In this document: piece by piece, positions 24,401 through 33,470 of the stretch
Layout: each line of letters opens with the position of its first letter
Numbering within the stretch: position 1 is the stretch's first letter
From: Hyalella azteca
Taxonomy: Eukaryota; Arthropoda; Malacostraca; Amphipoda; Hyalellidae
Reading direction: 5' to 3'
Length of the DNA: 64,000 nt
NCBI RefSeq assembly: GCF_000764305.2
Contig: NW_025941306.1
Coordinates: 186,001 to 250,000 of the forward strand
Position numbers and translations under genes: made by a program
The notes under the pieces: model-generated
The model's database searches: none
What the model saw: the letters and a program-made list of their open reading frames with translations, nothing else
Told to the model about the DNA's origin: nothing

Positions 24401-27400
24401 AATATTTACTCTTCAAACAACAGCGGTATGTAAGTGTAGCCACTCGTTTACGTTTCGGTATTTGTACACATGAATAAATGCAAGGTAAATTATTAATTGT
24501 ATGTCAAAATACAAGGACAACGTGCTAATTCGCTTGAACTTTTTCAGAGTGGACGTAAGAAGGAGAAAGGTCGAGTAGACTTGTCGAGCGTGGAGTGCGT
24601 GGAGCGCGTTGACGAGAGCGTCTTCGACAGGGACAACGTCTTCCAGGTTCGTGGCAACGCTGCTTCACGCAGCGGCTGCTAAACCAAATTATAATTGCCC
24701 TATATAATATTATTATTTGTTAATTTAGAAAATGTACATAACCAAAACGTACTATAGGTACTGAAGTATTGGTAGATTATTATGATGACAACGTCTACTG
24801 TTTGCCTGAAGAAGTGAAATGATGATTTCAAATCCTATTTTAAAAATAGTTATTAACATGATTAATATTAAGACACCATATTTATTGAAAAACATATTTA
24901 GGTACATGATAAAAAATAAAAATAGAGGCATCGTCTGTATAGTATAAAAAGAACACATGCGTGTGCTGCATTATACGTAATTGCAGAGATATATGAGTGT
25001 GTTGCAATTTATTTGATCAACGCTCAGTTGGGGCTAACTCTCTGCATGATGTAAGCACTCTGCTAGCTATGCAGTGGGAGCTTGCATCACTGCCACGTGA
25101 TTACGTACTTCAGTGCACTGTAAAATATTCAGGGGTTCTTTGCGGAAGCAAGAAAATATCCTATATCCTTTCCCTAATGTATCCTCTCTCCCCCTATATC
25201 TTTTCCCCTCCTATATAATTTCTCTCCTATATCCTTTCCCCTCCTATATCCTTTCCCCTCCTATATCTTTTCCCCTCCTATATCATTTCCTCTCCTATAT
25301 CCTTTCCCCTCCTATATCCTTTCTTGGTAATCTTGGCACTTGTTTCGGACGTCGCAGTCCCAGGCCACGATGGATCGCCGCCTCTGATTATCGTTCATCC
25401 GCCCTCATTTGGGCTACCTGATGCACGATGCTGTTGCTTGCTTCTCGCCGCTGGTAGTGTTGCAGGGGAGGTCGATCTGGGATTGTGCTCAGGAACACGT
25501 CTAGCTGTCTCTTGAAGGTCTCCAGGGTGAACTCCCCCTCTCTTAGATCCCTTGGTAGGGCGTTGAACAGCCTTGGTCCTGCCACGGAGAGTGATCCTTC
25601 TCGCAGGGATTGAAATCTGACTGCGGATCTGTTACGCAGGGGAGGGATCTTGCACAGTCTCCCCCTTCTCTCGTTGTGATATGTCTGAATCTTGAAGGTC
25701 TCGCTCTCGAAGTTTGGCACCATTCCGGTTATCATTTTCCATGTGTACAGAATGACATACCTCTCCCGTCTCCTCTGCAGTGAGTACAAATTCAGTCGCT
25801 GTAACCTCCCCCAGTAGTTAAAATTCTCCATCCCTCTGATCCTGGAAGTAAAGGTTCGTTGGACTCCTTCCAGTTGCCGTATTGCGCCTAGTGTGAACGG
25901 AGTCCAGAGCTGGCAGCAGTATTCAAGGATAGGTATTACAAGGGCTCTGAAGAGTGTGATCATCGGTTCCGCTTCTCTCGTTCTGAACGTCCGCCAGATC
26001 CACCCCATCTGTTGTCTACCTTTTGCGGTTATTGCCGGTATGTGATCACCGAAATTGATCTGATTGTTCATCAACACTCCTAGATCGCGAACGAGTCGCT
26101 TCTCTTCGATTTCCGAGTTGTCAGGTGCCAGGTAGCGGTGATCCATTCCAGCTCTTCCGGTTCCTCTGTACCTCAGGACCTCAAACTTGGTCCCGTTGAA
26201 CTGCATGTTGTTCACTTGGGCCCAGTCATATATTGCAGAGAGGTCTTCTTGCAACCTCTCGCAATCCCTCCTGTCCGTTATGGTCATTAGTATCCTGGTG
26301 TCGTCCGCAAATGACGATGCAGTGGCGTGGTTCAGCGTGTTTCCCCTCCTTTATCCTTTCCCCGTCCCCTAATACTCCCCTCGCCCCTGCCTCACATGCC
26401 TCCCCCCATCGCAGGTCGGTCACGTCATCGATGGTGCCGAGAGCTGCACGCTCTACGTGGAGGCCGCCACATGTGCGTGTGTTGCGTGCTGTGCGTGTGT
26501 TGCGTGCTGTGCGTGTGTTGCGTGCTGTGCGTGTGTTGCGTGCTGTGCGTGTGTTGCGTGCTGTGCCTGTGTTGCGTGCTGTGCGTGTGTTGCGTGCTGT
26601 GCGTGTGTTGCGTGCTGTGCGTGTGCCGCGTGCTGTACGTGTGCCGCGTGCTGTGCATCTGTCGCATACTGCACGCGCCTATCCCTGCTGCCTGTTGTTT
26701 ACCCCCTTCTCACTGTCGCTGTCAGCTTTTCCTGACAATAGTTTTGAGGCCCTGCGTCATGCTCCGGTGTCGCAGGTCCAGTCGAGGCAGGGGCCAAGGC
26801 GCGACCGCAGCTGGGTCTCTCCAAAGGCTTATATTATCGAGAGATGTCGTGTTGCTATCGCAGTTAAAGATCTGGTGCACATCATCTGGGATGAGATGAC
26901 GGTAGTTGTATATGTGACGGATGTTGTTATTTAATGTATTTTTGTAACTGTTCAGAAGTACCGGTATGCAATGACCGGTGGGAAGTTAAGCCAACGGCCT
27001 TCTCGCTGAGTGATTAGTCTATTGTTGGAAGTGGAGGTGGCCAGTATGGCTGCGTAGCACGAGTTGATGGCAGCTCGGGCGGCGTTCTGGAGGATGGTGC
27101 TGCTTGTGGTTGTATTGTTGATGTTGACTGAATGACGCTGGTGTACTTGGTGTACAATGTCTTTTATGTTGTAGGGTTATTGGTTTAATCTTGTGTTTTG
27201 GTGGCATGCATGTTGTGGATTTAAGCATGGTAGAAGGTGTGTTGTTGAACAGCGAGAATTTGACACTCAGTGTGGAGATGTTTATCAGCTGTTATGTACA
27301 TATATTGTGTCGACCTGTAGCTGCTCTAAAAACGGCATTTCAAGCTGTTTGGAGGCGGGTTCTGTCGGTGGATGAAGTTGTATGTGTTCAGATGGGGCAA

Positions 27401-30400
27401 GCATAGTCGATCATTGGGTGGCTAAGGGCTTTCTAGATTTTTATAGAATTTCCTTATTTTGTCCGTACGATGTTCCTGTGAGGGCTTTAGCATGTTCCAT
27501 TTGAGGCTTTTGCTGCCGTGGTCTTGTGGCGGGCGGTACGTCGTATCAAAGGTTAGGCCAAGGATTTGCGGTTTCTGTTGGAGCAGGAGTTTGTTGTTGA
27601 TTTTGACTTTAGAATAGTAGTTATCCTGGGCAGTGTGTGGTGTAAACCGTGTTATGAGAGTAACAGTCGATTTGGTGGTTAAAATTTTCTGATTTCAGTG
27701 GGTGAAAAAATTGCTGAATTGCGACAGACAGTTGTTGGGCGAGGTAAGCATGATTACCGGTGTTGCAGACGATGAAATCGTCGGCATAGCAGACGTTTTT
27801 GATGTTTTGTTGTGGTTGAGGTGCTTCGGAGACGCAAAATTTGAAGAGGGCGCGCGACAGAGTTGAGCTTTGTGGGAAACCTGTGTGGATGATTCGCTGT
27901 TTTGAGGCTTGTTGGCAGAACTGCGTCGAAGCCGAACGGCCGTGTAAATAGTGTGGACCCAACGATTGACTAATTTATGTAGGGGGAGGAAAGAAGGTCG
28001 TTGATCTGAATCCAGTGGTTGATAGTGTTGAAGGATTTGATGAGGACCAGCGCAGTGAGGATGTTCCTGTGAGCGGGTCTTTTTCTGGTTCAGACCGTAA
28101 ATGATGTTTGTGATGAGGAAAGTGACGGCTGTGGTCAAGTGTTTGGGTGAAAAGCAGTTTTGGTGGTCGACCAGAGGCAGGTGGTAAGTGACAATGGGCA
28201 GCAAGCACTGTTCCAGGACTTCGATGGCCGGGTAGAGCAATGAGATTAACCGGCAGCATTTGGTGTCGTCAGGTTTACGGGGTTTGATCAGAGGTATGCT
28301 TTTTGCGGACTTGTTATCCGGCATTTTTGGCTATACGAAAGAAAGAATGAAAACGTTGGTCGTGACGAGAAAATGCGCTCTCTGTCACTCACTGCAGTAA
28401 GTACTGAGTTATATTTTTTTGTCATAGATCGATTTTTCGTTGAAGTTAAAGACGTTGCTTGGGTACTGTTTCTTCTTTCCGGTAAAGCCTTTTTTGTTGA
28501 CCAGAGGTGCTTGACATTGATGTGGTGGTTGAAGCTGGTGGGGTATTGTTTCTACCGGGCATTTGTGAGGCCGTTGGCTAGTAGGTGGATACCAGCCGTG
28601 CGGGCTGCTGCGTCGTCGAAGGTGGGGCCGGCAGTACGGAGATTGTCTCGCTGTTGGGTGAGATTTTTGATATCTTCTGAGAAGCCAGGTTTTGAGTGGA
28701 TTGGGCGGCCCGAAGTAGTGTTGTGGTTGCGGCTTGGGTTTTGGCACTGTATCTTTTCTGGTCAGCTGTAGAAAAGTTCGTGAAAGTGATTATCGGGACC
28801 TTGTTGGCTGATAGTCGGCTTGCGTGTGATGTGGATTGGCAGGACAGGAGATCTGGAGTGAGATGCTGACTTTAATGATGTTCAGATTCGTGTTGTTGGC
28901 CCTGATGGCGATAGCTTTTTATTCAATTATGTTCTGGTATTGTAGTGAATTGATTGGAAAATGCCATCGTGGATCTGCATCATCTGATCCCCGCCTCGTC
29001 CCGTCTTCCGATCATTTTGATAGACAACAAACTTGGCCAATTTTGGATTTTGAGACTCAATTTCATTTCTTGGATAGCCGTGACTTGAATGCTGTAAGTA
29101 GGTAGCTAAGGTTAGATTTCGTTAGATTTTTTCGGGATGCTGTTACAGTTGAATTGGAGAACACTCAGGGTTCCGGTAGGTGGTAGGCTGGGAGGATTCA
29201 TTTTATTCGGAAGTGGTGTTGTTAGTTTAGCTGTGGGTGCCGGGGATGTTGAACTGATGCAGTTTTGGCGAGAGTGGCTGAAGGAGACCTCAGGCAGTTG
29301 CTGCAAAGGAAGTAGTTGTTCACCCCTATTTGCGCAGCCTCCCATAGTAGGTATTTCTGATGTAGCAGTTGTGTCAGCTACACCTGATGAAGCATTGTCA
29401 GTTACTCCTGCCTTAGCATTTACGTGGGTTAGTTTAGCTATAATTGCTTCCTTTTACAGTTGTGTGTGAGAACGCCGGTCTGAGGAGTCACTATCACCCT
29501 GGCCGGCCCCTACGAGGACTCTGGAGCTGCTGCAAGTCCTCGTCTCCCTGCACACCCATCACGTGGGTGCCTGCCTCCAGGAACTTCCACAACACCCCTG
29601 CACACTCACATTCCTCCACTGCTCACTCCATTAACACTCCCTCTCCTCTCACTCCCACCCACTCGCTATTGACTCCCACTCATTCGATTCACTCGTCCCA
29701 CTCGGTGCACGCTTCTCCTTTGCCACCACTCACCCCCACCAAGCTCCCCCTGTCCCCTCAGGGTGGGTGTTCATCCTTTCCTTCTTCCCCCGCCATGCTT
29801 GGGACCTCACAGCTCAACGGTTCCCCTTCGGCTGGGGCTAACGCACTCGGCAGCTCAGGTACGCAGTGGCGTGGCTAGGCAACCTTCTTTATTGGACGTA
29901 CATCGCATGCTCTGTTATTCTTGCATGCGGAAGGTAATAAGTGAACTTTTTAGCGCATTTTCTCATTTATGGAAAAAAATGCACTATTGTGTTCGCCATG
30001 TCCGTCCGTCTGTCTGTCTGTCCGTCCGTCCGTCCGTCCGTCCGTGACCTCAAGTTTTCGTCGACGAGAAAATGCGCACTGTCACTCACTGCAGTGAGTA
30101 CTGAGTTATATTTCTGATGTATGAGCCTAGCTAATGCTGCATGCTCAAATTATAAACATTAATGTGAACATTAAAGTAAATATTTATTTGAATTAAAGTT
30201 AATGATGTACAATTACATGTATAGGTTTCTGATCAAGTGACTGACCACAGGTTTGTGTTATGTGGGTAATACAAAGTTATCAGTTCCAGTTAGAGACGAG
30301 TGAATGACTAAAGCGCCACAATTGTTTGTCAACTTCCTAATTGGAAAAGTTTTCGATTGAATCTGGTGTTTAATAATATAATTGAACAGCTTGCACGCCT

Positions 30401-31533
30401 TTGTTATGGTCGTGTAATTGAAGTCTTTTTAAAAGCACCGAGAAACAAAACATCCCTGCACGCAGCAGCCCTAGGTTATAGTTGCGACCCCCTGAACACG
30501 TTGACTCCGATTGCTNTACTGTTTTTAAACAGGGTTGCCAGACGGTCATTTTTTCCGGACAAATTCCGTGATTTAGTTTTTCTCAATTGCGTTGGCCGGC
30601 TAAAATTTATGATAGGGGTACGTACTTCCTAATTAAATTTTAAATACTGCTAAAAGAAAATAAATGGAATTTTTATAGTGGAAACTACAAATAAACTAGT
30701 ATATTTTGAGTTATCGGCCTTTTTGGGCCTTTTTTGTTCTCGGATTTGGCCAATTTTAGGCAACCTGAATTATGTACCACTACGCCCTGGAGAAATACAT
30801 TTCGTGGTGCGCATATGTACCACTTCGTAGTCAACGTGTTAATGCCTTCGCGACCCTGTAGACCAGAGGGTCCCCTGAAAGTAATCAATCTTTTTTCCGG
30901 TGATAACGGAGGCTTGACGTAATTCTCTCGTCTGGTAGTAATTAATCTAAGTTTCCGTGGTAGTGAAGGCGTGACGAGTGTTATGACTCGGCAATAACGG
31001 TCGACGTTGAGGAGTAACATGTCCTTGATAAATTAATTGTTTAGTAGCGTAGGATAGTTAGGGGCTTTCAGACTCAGTTGTTAGTGCCTCTATTTTGTTC
31101 TGGCATTTGTTCACATTTCATTATTCCTGAAAGAGAATTCATGAAAAGATACATTGAATATTCTCGATTTAGTTATCGCTTTGCGTTAGTCGGATTGATA
31201 TGATCTTTTGGTTGTTTGCGCGGGTTGAGAGTAAAGAAAACAGTGAGGACAATTTTGTGAGTATTGGAAGAAATGAAGCAGGATGGGGCCAGGCTCTTGC
31301 TTGTGCGTGTGCTTGTGAGCCAGCTTAGTGATAGTGAGAGAGCTCACTCTCTGTCAAATTGTGCTTGACTTCCTGACGAGTGAGTCTCATTGAAGTGGCT
31401 GTGGCTTCTCTGTTGTTTTCTCGGAAGCTTGAGGGCCATGCATTCAATTTTTCTTCCGTTCCACTTGCAGGTAAGCGAACTCCTGGAAGCCTGATCATGA
31501 GCGAGGAAAATGCAGCCCTAACTGCACCTGCCC
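20107..31533 (+). CDS. Btk29A: Tec/Btk-family tyrosine kinase, 5' part (spliced, partial)
   Basis: Cytoplasmic tyrosine kinase of the Tec family, recruited to membrane phosphoinositides by its PH domain. Exons 20107-21437, 24548-24646, 26415-about 26472, 29460-29858 and 31471-31533 are linked by phase. They encode a novel Gly/Ser-rich and RSGSID-repeat N-terminus (residues 1-395, counting ATG 20112 as 1), and PH strands beginning MVKRSQNRSRFGPTNWRERW at residue 407. These continue through KEKGRVDLSSVECVE and TLYVEA, then VCEN...YHPG...LWSCCK of the Btk zinc motif and a Ser/Thr/Pro/His-rich linker. This order matches what I recall of Drosophila Btk29A. SH3, SH2 and kinase exons are absent from the window. 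The PH C-terminal helix with its Trp was not found. Family call strong, exact orthology inferred. Confidence 0.78.
20697..21195 (+). repeat. coding tandem repeat, about 11 units of 45 bp
   Basis: Consensus residues RSGSIDTTRNDLQHL, 15 per unit, from residue about 196 to 358 of the kinase ORF. The serine in R-S-G-S sits three residues after Arg, which fits basophilic kinases (R-x-x-S). Early units are very alike (units 3-6). Later ones degenerate to GGSNM and TDSAD. Arg, Asp, Asn and His are alternately spaced, so the region is polyampholytic and probably disordered. Confidence 0.9.
21438..24547. other. intron 1 of the Btk-like region
   Basis: Starts GTCAGC and ends CTTTTTCAG. No exon or mobile-element protein was recognised. 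GC-richer islands occur at about 22730-22830 and 23060-23170. Short ORFs on both strands have no domain. Confidence 0.55.
24548..24646 (+). CDS. Btk29A: Btk-like gene, second PH exon
   Basis: Thirty-three codons, phase 0 to 0, from ACTTTTTCAG to CTTCCAG|GTTCGT. The encoded SGRKKEKGRVDLSSVECVE continues into a D-E-S-V-F-D-R-D-N-V-F-Q strand. It matches the PH segment of Tec kinases in which a basic loop precedes the K-G-x-I/V-x-L strand and the exon ends at the F-Q-V strand. Phase and content both fit the flanking exons. Confidence 0.85.
25161..25325. repeat. 17-bp pyrimidine minisatellite
   Basis: About nine copies of CTCCTATATCCTTTCCC with small variations. The same motif resumes at 26338-26370 (CCCCTCCTTTATCCTTTCCC). 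A retrotransposon has thus landed inside one array and split it. It lies in the intron before the third PH exon. It is polypyrimidine on the sense strand. Confidence 0.85.
25326..26337 (-). mobile_element. 5'-truncated non-LTR retrotransposon (RT C-terminal part)
   Basis: The minus strand encodes about 310 residues without a stop. The ORF begins just before the catalytic S-S-F-A-D-D-T-R-I-L motif (at about 26310). It then runs through the Y-C-C-Q-L-W-T-P region and the Q-R-R-R-E-R-Y thumb motif of jockey/CR1-type reverse transcriptases, and on to a C-terminal tail ending near 25388. Endonuclease and RT fingers are absent, as expected of 5' truncation. The frame is intact, so the insertion is young. 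No poly-A tail was seen at the 25326 end. It is inserted in the pyrimidine minisatellite, opposite in strand to the host gene. Confidence 0.88.
26415..26472 (+). CDS. Btk29A: Btk-like gene, third PH exon (3' end uncertain)
   Basis: Acceptor CATCGCAG ends at 26414. Entry is phase 0 and the exon encodes VGHVIDGAESCTLYVEAAT, the PH strand pair before the C-terminal helix (T-L-Y-V in Btk29A). The exon then runs straight into an 18-bp GTGCGT minisatellite. The donor could be any of several GTGCGT sites. I placed it at the first one, which gives phase 1 as needed by the next exon. That choice omits the helix (E-R-x-E-W-I-x-A-I-R) present in other family members. Confidence 0.6.
26473..26670. repeat. 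18-bp GC-rich minisatellite abutting the PH exon
   Basis: About ten copies of GTGTGTTGCGTGCTGTGC. The period is a multiple of three without stops, so all frames stay open (Cys-Ala-Cys-Val-Ala-Cys in one, Val-Arg-Val-Leu-Arg-Ala in another). These ORFs are not evidence of coding. Each unit offers a GTGCGT donor-like site. Confidence 0.9.
26740..29345 (-). mobile_element. degenerate non-LTR retrotransposon with endonuclease and RT
   Basis: Minus-strand remnants appear in order. L-S-V-L-Q-F-N-C-N-S-I at about 29130-29170 is the start of an APE-type endonuclease. The RT entry K-S-I-P-L-I-K-P-R-K-P-D-D lies at about 28270-28310. N-V-C-Y-A-D-D-F-I-V at about 27760-27790 is the catalytic motif. The C-terminal H-Q-I-F-N-C-D, then S-L-W-R-D-P-A-A-V-A at about 26800-26880, is typical of I/Loa-like ORF2 ends. 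Stops, frameshifts and a GCGC-element insertion at 28362 show it is inactive and older than the neighbour at 25.3 kb. It fills most of the intron before the Btk-motif exon. Confidence 0.8.
28362..28420 (+). repeat. GCGC-element, 3' half
   Basis: Contains CGACGAGAAAATGCGCTCTC and the CACTGCAGTAAGTACTGAG block ending in TTATATTTTTTT. Only the last third of the family sequence is present. It interrupts the minus-strand retrotransposon. Confidence 0.75.
29460..29858 (+). CDS. Btk29A: Btk-like gene, exon with Btk zinc motif and linker
   Basis: Acceptor CCTTTTACAG, donor CTCAG|GTACGC, entry and exit phase 1. It encodes VCENAGLRSHYHPG, then G-L-W-S-C-C-K-S-S-S-P-C. The histidine and the CC pair have the spacing of the Btk zinc motif (H, then Cys at +11 and +12). 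The last cysteine lies 6 residues after the pair instead of about 10, which is unusual. The rest is a linker of about 105 residues dominated by Ser, Thr, Pro and His (repeated T-P-T-H-S), probably disordered, like the linker between Btk motif and SH3 in insects. Confidence 0.82.
29946..30113 (+). repeat. GCGC-element, full copy 2
   Basis: Same start (TTTTTAGCGCATTTTCTC), TCCG/TCTG microsatellite, GTTTTCGTCGACGAGAAAA and GCAGTGAGTACTGAGTTATA end as the copy at 6610. Lies just after the Btk-motif exon. Confidence 0.85.
30530..30767. mobile_element. candidate small inverted-terminal element
   Basis: Starts CAGGGTTGCC and ends GGCAACCTG, which is an imperfect terminal inverted repeat of about 10 bp spaced by 238 bp. 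The CAGGG start is common in hAT-type MITEs, but I could not see an 8-bp target duplication. There is no ORF of note. One ambiguous base (N) lies at 30516, just outside. Confidence 0.35.
31454..31476 (+). promoter_or_regulatory. overlapping acceptor/donor, recursive-splice-like
   Basis: A pyrimidine tract followed by TTGCAG|GTAAGC combines an acceptor and a donor at one point. In Drosophila this arrangement marks recursive (ratcheting) splicing of long introns. Here it either opens a real 63-base exon or acts as a zero-length exon in an intron longer than 30 kb. Confidence 0.4.
31471..31533 (+). CDS. Btk29A: Btk-like gene, small linker exon (candidate)
   Basis: Sixty-three bases, entry and exit phase 1, between CCACTTGCAG and CC|GTGAGT. 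It encodes GKRTPGSLIMSEENAALTAP plus one residue. The phase matches the preceding exon. The T-P-G sequence recalls the stretch before SH3 in insect Btk29A. The exon starts with GTAAGC, so the same site also reads as a donor (see the splice-site entry). The next exon, presumably SH3, must enter in phase 1 and is not found. Confidence 0.55.
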
Positions 31534-31892
31534 GTGAGTACCGCTGCCAGCTCTGCAGCCCTCACTGCAGCTGTGCTTCTTGCTACTGCGCGCTGAATTT
31601 GTTATTTGTTTCCTTGTTTCTCACCTTGGGAAGGAAGCATGCGAAATATTCCGTTTCTCTTCTCTCGGATATTCTTAGTAATACTGCTCCTACAATTTCA
31701 ACATTCATCAATTATGAAGAGTTGGTATTTACCAGCTACTATATTGCGTCGTATTAAAATAACATATTGAAGCACTGAAAGTCCGCGTTCGTTGTAACCC
31801 ATGGCTGGATTTGAATTTTTTGAGCCGCGGTCCTCGTGCTGATGTCATCTTAAGGCTGCAGCGCGTTGTACACCTTCGGTCGTTTGTGATGT

Positions 31893-32270
31893 TTCTCTGT
31901 ATATTATGCTAGTCTGTTATTTACCCCACTGGTTAGAACTTATTTCTATGCCGCATATCTTGAGTTACTTTTTGAATATAACCGTTGTTTTAGTCAGTTT
32001 TTTTTATATTATCGCTGTTAGCGTCTACCGTTCTGTAAATTATCAATGTTCGAATCTGCTTTTGTGTATATTAACACTGTTCGCGTCTGCGTTTCTATAT
32101 ATTAACTCTGTTCGCGTCTAGCGTTCTGTATATTATCACTTTTCGAATCTGCGTTTTTTTTATATTATCGATGTTCGCGTCTACCGTTCTGTATATTATC
32201 ACGGTTCGAATCTGCTTCTCTGTATATTAGCATTGTTCGCTTCGCGTCTGCCTTTTTGTATGTTAGCACA
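31893..32270. repeat. minisatellite of about 31 bp
   Basis: About ten imperfect units of the type TATATTATCACTGTTCGCGTCTGCGTTTCTG. They alternate between GCGTCTAC, GCGTCTGC and GAATCTGC endings. The same unit occurs about 1.5 times at 46045-46100, at the equivalent place in a second element copy. Confidence 0.75.
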
Positions 32271-33470
32271 ATTAAGCTCTTGCTATTGGTAATGTCTAGC
32301 TCTGCCTCGGGCTAATAGGATCTACGGACGATGTCATACCCGCGGCGCCGTGTTCTTGGAAAGAAATAATAGCCGCGGGCTTTGCCCTGCCAGCTGGTCC
32401 GCTCGGCTGGAGCGGCCTCGTATGGGAAATTAACGTGTGTACAGCAATGCTTTCAAACTGTATACAATAAATCTATCGACGTAATTGGAGCTTCAGTACA
32501 AGCAGGATTCATTTGTTATGGGGTAATTTTTTTTTGGTTTTCTATGTATCTTCCAATATTTGTTGAACTCATTTATTCTCTATAAGATTATATCGGGATT
32601 TAAGTATCCAAATTGGTTTAGTGGATCTAATGACATATATTCAAAATTTCGTTCGAATCTGTTCAGTAGTTTGGAAGAAATTATTTGATCACTGCGAATT
32701 TCGGCCCAAATCGCCATATAGCTCCCGAATCAAGGTGAAATTTAATTTTTTCACAAGCTAAACATCACCATTAGGTCCTAATGAATACTTGTTCCGAGTT
32801 TTATCGAGCTGCTTTCATTAGTTTGGGAGATATTCCTTGGTCACTGAATTTGGAGATTGGCCGTGAGAACGGCTGCGAGACCGACCACGAGTCCGGCCGT
32901 GAAATTGTCCGAGCCGTCTTGAATTTTTAGTGCTGATACAGTTAAAACTGTAAAAAATAATATTGGTTTACTAAATGGGGTTCTTTTAAGGAAATACACA
33001 TTTGTGTTTAACCTTTCTTTTAAAAATGGCAGCATACAAAATATCAAGAAAGAGGTTTGTTTTTATATGTGTCTGTCGGGAGGAGTGGCGCTAGAGATTC
33101 ACTGGGGAGCCAAAGGGGCGCCAGCCTGAAAAAGTTTGGGAACCACTGCTCTACATTCTGGAATATGACACAAGAGCTCTCTGACTTTCCTAATTGAAAG
33201 TGATGCCCATTTGCCTCAATGCGAGTTGAATGACTGGAATGCCGTTATTTTTCTCTCACGATTTGTATGACAATGATAGGCCCAATGGTAATGCGCCATT
33301 AAAGAATGGTAAATAGAAGCATCAAAATGGTATTTAATACGCGTTATTCATTCGCTTCACTACCTTACGACACGTCATATTTTCGGAGATGAAGCTTTGC
33401 TTCACTATTTTACGACACTTCATTCATACGATTAATGATGCTCCGGTGCATTAAATTGCGAGTGATATTT
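32223..33470. repeat. dispersed composite element, copy 1 (left part)
   Basis: Three segments are shared in the same order with 46046-47230. These are about 32223-32450 (contains CTCTGCCTCGGGCTAA and CCAGCTGGTCCGCTCGGCTG), 32483-32637 (contains ATTGGAGCTTCAGTACAAGC) and 33160-33470 (contains GACACAAGAGCTCT and CTTACGACACGTCATATTTT). Between segments 2 and 3 this copy has about 520 bp of other sequence ending in a hAT-like terminus. It runs directly into the 70-bp satellite. No coding content recognised. Confidence 0.75.
33126..33148. mobile_element. hAT-like terminal inverted repeat end
   Basis: AGTTTGGGAACCACTG is the 3' end typical of hAT-type MITEs (reverse of CAGTGGTTCCCAAACT). The matching 5' end was not found, so the element is truncated or highly diverged. 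Confidence 0.5.

Noticed and set aside
26425..26735. Cys-Ala-Cys-Val or Val-Arg-Val-Leu repeat proteins
   Set aside because: They are translations of the 18-bp minisatellite, open in several frames on both strands.
26741..26776. F-E-A-L-R-H-A after TGACAATAG as a PH-helix microexon
   Set aside because: The alignment looked attractive, but no GT donor exists in the needed phase and the stretch lies at the 3' end of the minus-strand retrotransposon.
26800..26840. Plus-strand R-R-D-R-S-W-V-S read as the missing PH helix with its Trp
   Set aside because: No usable donor follows, the match is weak, and the minus strand of the same bases encodes the C-terminal S-L-W-R-D-P-A-A-V-A of the retrotransposon, which explains the sequence better.
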